Below, piece after piece: positions 58,070-61,437 of a DNA stretch of 61,437 nucleotides (its first letter is position 1; each line of letters begins with the position of its first letter). The notes under the pieces are model-generated. The model ran no database searches. It was not told the DNA's origin and was given only the letters and a program-made list of their open reading frames with translations. This stretch comes from CAZSCF01 sp964547585. GTDB taxonomy: Bacteria; Patescibacteriota; Minisyncoccia; Moranbacterales; UBA2206. The translations under genes were made by a program, and so were the position numbers. The stretch lies in assembly GCA_964547585.1 (NCBI GenBank), contig CAZJOI010000002.1, forward strand, positions 1 through 61,437, given 5' to 3'.

Positions 58070-58612
58070 TTAAAAAAATTTATATTTCTTTAGCCATTTT
58101 AAAATTACCCAAGCAATAATTCCGCCTGCAACAGCCGTAGCAAACTGCATCCAGGTCATTATTTGAGCAATTTTCAGGGCCACCGTCTCGCTGGTAAATA
58201 ATTTAATAATAAAGCTTGCACTCAAAAAAAGGAAAGCAAACTTAAAACCTGCTCCAAAAAAAAGTCCAAACCAAAAGCCCTTTTCTTTGTTTTGAAGATT
58301 TTTATAAACATAATCTATAAATAAAATATAGCTTATGTTTCCCACCACAAGAAAGGGAATTGCTATAGCCAGGATAGACGGAAGCAAACCCACTGAGAGA
58401 GCGACGAGACTTGGAACAAGAGCAATCAGAATAGCTTTTTTAACCCCGAGCAAGAACAAAGTTACAACTAAAATAGCATTGACTATTGAGCCGGTAATCC
58501 ATTGCACGTGAAAAAAGGCAGGAATCAAAACCGCCAAACCAGCCAAAGTCAAAAAGTATATTAACTCTTTTATATCAACATTCCTTAAAATTTTCTCCTT
58601 AAAGATAATCAT
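58070..58612 (-). CDS. Multi-pass membrane protein, ECF S-component-like
   Basis: 180 residues, five to six membrane helices with short loops. The length, helix pattern and the FFHVQWITGSIVNAILVVT opening resemble S components of energy-coupling-factor transporters, which bind vitamins or metals; no ECF ATPase or T component is in the window. Similar CPR proteins are sometimes labelled iron hydrogenase, for which nothing here gives support. It lies between ftsH (11 nt away) and the 313-residue membrane protein. Confidence 0.45.
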   Translation of the reverse strand: MIIFKEKILRNVDIKELIYFLTLAGLAVLIPAFFHVQWITGSIVNAILVVTLFLLGVKKAILIALVPSLVALSVGLLPSILAIAIPFLVVGNISYILFIDYVYKNLQNKEKGFWFGLFFGAGFKFAFLFLSASFIIKLFTSETVALKIAQIMTWMQFATAVAGGIIAWVILKWLKKYKFF

Positions 58613-58623
58613 TTTTTTATGAT

Positions 58624-60441
58624 TTATTGCCCCTTTATAATTGCATTGAATTCTTCCTGTTCGATTGTTTCCTTTTCCAAAAGAACCCCTGCCAATTTAT
58701 CTAAGATAATTCTTTTTTCATTGAGAACTTTTTCAGCTACATTATAGGCATCACCAATAAATTTTGTAACCTGATGATCGATTTCTTCGGCAGTTTTTTC
58801 CGAATAGTTTTTTTCTTCATGCATCTCTTTGCCCAAAAAAACCAACTCTTCTTTGTGCCCGAAAGTTCGTGGGCCCAATTCACTCATACCGTAACGTGTC
58901 ACTAAATTTCTGGCCATGGCTGTTACTCGTTCCAAATCATTAGAAGCGCCGGTGGTCACATCACCAAAGACAATTTTTTCGCTCACATAGCCGCCTAAAT
59001 AAACTGACAATTCATCAATAAAATAATTTTTTGAATAGAGTCTCACGTCTTTGGTTGGAGCGCTTAGAGTGTACCCGCCCGCTTGTCCACGAGAGATAAT
59101 AGATATTTTTTGTACTGGATCGGTATTCTTAAGACTAGCTCCAATCAGTGCATGTCCAGCTTCATGATAAGCAATTAGTTTCTTTTCCTTGTCATCAATA
59201 CGACGACTTCTTCTTTCTGGTCCAAGAATAACTTTTTCAATCGATTCAGTAATTTCTTCAATAGAAATAACTTTCTTTCCACGTCTAGCCGCCAAAATGG
59301 CTGCCTCGTTCAAAAGATTAGCCAAGTCCGCTCCAGAAAAACCGACTGTTCGATTGGCTACAGTTCGCAGTTCAATATTTTCTTGCAAAGGCTTTGTCTT
59401 GGAGTGAATCTTCAAAATTTCTAGTCTTTCTTCAATATCCGGCAAATCCATTACGACTCTTCGATCAAACCTTCCAGGACGCAGCAAGGCTGGATCCAAA
59501 ACATCCGGACGATTGGTGGCCGCGATGACAATAACATTGGTATTAGTATCAAAACCGTCCATTTCTACCAAAATCTGATTCAGGGTTTGTTCTCTTTCGT
59601 CATGTCCTCCGCCCAATCCAGCTCCGCGGTGTCTGCCAACCGCATCTATTTCATCAATAAACACAATGGCTGGCGCATTTTTCTTGGCTTGTTTGAAGAG
59701 ATCCCTTACGCGTGAAGCACCAACTCCTACAAACATTTCTACGAACTCTGAACCAGAAATATTGAAAAAGGGTACATTGGCTTCTCCGGCTACGGCTTTG
59801 GCAATTAAAGTTTTACCTGTTCCAGGAGATCCTAAAAGCAAAACACCTTTAGGAATTTTAGCGCCTAATTTCAAAAATTTATTGGGACTTTTCAAAAACT
59901 CAACAATTTCCTGCAATTCTTCCTTGGCTTCCTTAGCCCCAGCCACATCGGTAAAAGTAACTCTATTCTTCTTATCCTTTGGATCGGTCATGCGAGCTCT
60001 TGAAGTCCCAAAGGATAGTGCCTGATTATTGCCTCTTTGCGCTTGGCGTAACATGAACCAAATGAAAGCTCCAATCAGAACAAAGGGTAAAAGAAATGGC
60101 AAAATGGAACCCAGCCAAAAATTCAGCGATGATTCATTTTTGATATCAATCTTCACTGCCTGTAATTTGGCTTGATCTACACCATAATTTTTGAGAGATT
60201 CGGTTATTCCGGCTTCTTTTTCTTTAATAGATTTCTCCGTTGTTCCATCCGTAAGCTCAATTTGCAAATTGTCCGTTTGCACTGTGATTTGCTTCACTTT
60301 GTCTTGGTTAATTTGTTCCACTACAGTACTAAGTGGTACTTCTTGCGGTTTAGCCTTTGGAGAACGATACAAAATAAAAACACTAGCTAAGATAAAGATA
60401 ACTATAAGGAAAACTCCGGCATTTTTAGCTAAATTTTTCAT
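58624..60441 (-). CDS. ftsH: ATP-dependent zinc metalloprotease FtsH
   Basis: 605 residues. Two membrane helices (about 10-25 and 108-130) flank an exterior domain. The AAA module has Walker A GSPGTGKT (204-211), Walker B IVFIDEIDAVG, SRH (ATNRPDVLDPALLRPGRFDRR), and the protease has HEAGH (426-430). All are intact. FtsH degrades misfolded membrane proteins and some regulators. Length is slightly short for the family. It follows tilS on the same strand by 33 nt, the common tilS-ftsH linkage. Confidence 0.97.
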   Translation of the reverse strand: MKNLAKNAGVFLIVIFILASVFILYRSPKAKPQEVPLSTVVEQINQDKVKQITVQTDNLQIELTDGTTEKSIKEKEAGITESLKNYGVDQAKLQAVKIDIKNESSLNFWLGSILPFLLPFVLIGAFIWFMLRQAQRGNNQALSFGTSRARMTDPKDKKNRVTFTDVAGAKEAKEELQEIVEFLKSPNKFLKLGAKIPKGVLLLGSPGTGKTLIAKAVAGEANVPFFNISGSEFVEMFVGVGASRVRDLFKQAKKNAPAIVFIDEIDAVGRHRGAGLGGGHDEREQTLNQILVEMDGFDTNTNVIVIAATNRPDVLDPALLRPGRFDRRVVMDLPDIEERLEILKIHSKTKPLQENIELRTVANRTVGFSGADLANLLNEAAILAARRGKKVISIEEITESIEKVILGPERRSRRIDDKEKKLIAYHEAGHALIGASLKNTDPVQKISIISRGQAGGYTLSAPTKDVRLYSKNYFIDELSVYLGGYVSEKIVFGDVTTGASNDLERVTAMARNLVTRYGMSELGPRTFGHKEELVFLGKEMHEEKNYSEKTAEEIDHQVTKFIGDAYNVAEKVLNEKRIILDKLAGVLLEKETIEQEEFNAIIKGQ

Positions 60442-60474
60442 AAAATGTTTGATTCTAAAATTATTTTTTACTTC

Positions 60475-61428
60475 TTATAGTATTTCCAGCTTATCACCTT
60501 TTCGCACTAATTTCAACCCCTTAAAAGATACTTTTTGGCTTTTGTTTTTGGAACTTTTGATGGCTTTCAGGATTTCTTCGGTGTGAGATGCGTCAATATC
60601 TCGCAAGTTTTCTTTTGTTCTGGCAATAGCTTCGCGCAAAACCATTCTCTGCAATGATTCTGGCAATTCCAAAATCTTTCGAACGCTTCCCGTTCCGGTT
60701 TTGGAAAAAATTTTGGCATATTCTTTCTGCGCTAAATCCAAAAGCAAAGAATAATCGTCTGCAATGGAAAGAGAATTCTTAAAAATCATCTCTTTGATAT
60801 TGGGATTAAAATTTCTTTCCAACATCGGAATTAAAATGTTTCTGATTTTATTTCTAAAAAATTTATTTTCTCGATTAGTTTTATCAATACGATATTTTAT
60901 TTTATTCTTTTTCAAAAATTCCAAAATTTCCCTTTTGGAAATATTAAGTAGCGGTCGAATAATTTTCCCGCTTCTAAATTTCATACTTGCTAATCCCGAA
61001 AGCCCGGCTCCACGGATAAGTCGCATGAAAAAAGTTTCCACCTGATCATCCAGAGTGTGAGCGACAGCAATATATTCACAACTGTTTTCTTTTCTTATCT
61101 TTTCAAAAAAATCATAGCGAATATTACGCAAACTTTCTTCAGAATTTTTTTTACCCAATTTAGGCTGCAAAACAAAAAGTTCCAATGCATATTTTTGCGC
61201 CAAATCTTCCACGATTTTTTGATCTCTGTCGCTGTCTTTTCCACGCAAAGCGTAGTTTACATGCGCCAAAATTATTTTGAGATCATATTTTTTCTGCAGT
61301 CTCGCCAAAATTTCAAGAAGACTTACTGAGTCTGGTCCACCCGAAATTCCCACAACCAAACCAGAACCTCTGGCAAAAAGGTTTTTCTGAAAAATATTAT
61401 TCTGAATTTTCTTAACTAAATTTTTCAT
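60475..61428 (-). CDS. tilS: tRNA(Ile)-lysidine synthase
   Basis: 317 residues. It attaches lysine to C34 of tRNA-Ile2 with ATP so that it reads AUA. The PP-loop is GISGGPDSVSLL (28-39), and the family segments HVNYALRGKDSDRDQ and VAHTLDDQVETFFMRLIRGAGLSGL are intact. The C-terminal domain is shorter than in E. coli (about 430 residues), as in the compact TilS of Aquifex. A CAT-anticodon tRNA in this window (56794-56865) is a candidate substrate. Confidence 0.95.
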   Translation of the reverse strand: MKNLVKKIQNNIFQKNLFARGSGLVVGISGGPDSVSLLEILARLQKKYDLKIILAHVNYALRGKDSDRDQKIVEDLAQKYALELFVLQPKLGKKNSEESLRNIRYDFFEKIRKENSCEYIAVAHTLDDQVETFFMRLIRGAGLSGLASMKFRSGKIIRPLLNISKREILEFLKKNKIKYRIDKTNRENKFFRNKIRNILIPMLERNFNPNIKEMIFKNSLSIADDYSLLLDLAQKEYAKIFSKTGTGSVRKILELPESLQRMVLREAIARTKENLRDIDASHTEEILKAIKSSKNKSQKVSFKGLKLVRKGDKLEIL

Positions 61429-61437
61429 GACAACTAG

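Noticed and set aside
58070..58612. Iron hydrogenase
   Set aside because: There are no cysteine motifs for Fe-S clusters; the protein is a run of membrane helices.

Overview
The window looks like a piece of a Candidate Phyla Radiation (Patescibacteria) chromosome, most likely of the Parcubacteria type. The basis is an AT-rich genome with short housekeeping genes, many start codons without a Shine-Dalgarno sequence (SD), a K+-independent type membrane pyrophosphatase, LysM/CHAP wall hydrolases, several VirB2-like pilins, a BRO protein, a DUF4143 ATPase and a giant fibre-like surface protein. No rRNA or lineage marker is present, so the rank below phylum is inference. Two 10-N gaps (3919-3928 and 11357-11366) each interrupt a gene and shift its apparent frame. 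Both genes are continuous if the true gap length is 2 modulo 3.

Layout. 0.1-4.9 kb: phosphohexomutase, ychF, then rpsF-ssb-rpsR-efp. 4.9-8.3 kb: an accessory block on the minus strand with a REP-associated (RAYT) transposase, a four-helix-bundle protein, a zinc-ribbon/PD-(D/E)XK nuclease fusion and a BRO protein. 8.3-13.8 kb: a roughly 1600-residue protein with a cytoplasmic HTH, three membrane helices and a tail-fibre-like ectodomain, preceded by operator-like palindromes, then a 58-residue Cys/TM protein. 13.9-27.6 kb: recA, a RodZ-like protein, ftsK, an AlkD-like protein, two orphan genes, rpoC and rpoB. 28-31 kb: small genes (TsaB-like half protein, secreted protein, ribbon-helix-helix repressor, YggT, GlsB), tRNA-Gly, tRNA-Pro and HU. 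31-40.5 kb: rny, gpmI, clpP, tig, hppA, nusA. 40.6-44 kb: a DUF4143 ATPase and an SPFH/coiled-coil membrane pair. 44-49.6 kb: a six-gene cluster with a solute-binding lipoprotein and five pilin-core proteins, two of which carry a six-cysteine module. 49.6-61.4 kb: methyltransferase, UvrD-type helicase, DUF559 protein, beta-barrel-like secreted protein, LysM-CHAP hydrolase, Xer recombinase, two tRNAs, two membrane proteins, ftsH and tilS.

The most notable signals are (1) the HTH-membrane-fibre protein with palindromes upstream; (2) the pilin cluster with a repeated C-x7-C-x(6-9)-C-x(12-13)-C-x(5-14)-CC module; (3) short palindromic repeats that sit in frame inside ychF, the phosphohexomutase gene, nusA, the RAYT gene and the nuclease gene, resembling Rickettsia palindromic elements, with one apparent filled/empty pair at 41.9-42.06 kb; and (4) a set of long inverted repeats, four of them with 78-97 nt centres, in intergenic spaces.

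Genes fall into two initiation classes. Housekeeping genes mostly have AT-rich leaders without an SD, and a few appear leaderless. A set of small, often secreted or membrane genes has strong SD sequences, and those sampled have higher GC, which suggests a different history. All functional calls are made by reading the sequence; no database search was run.
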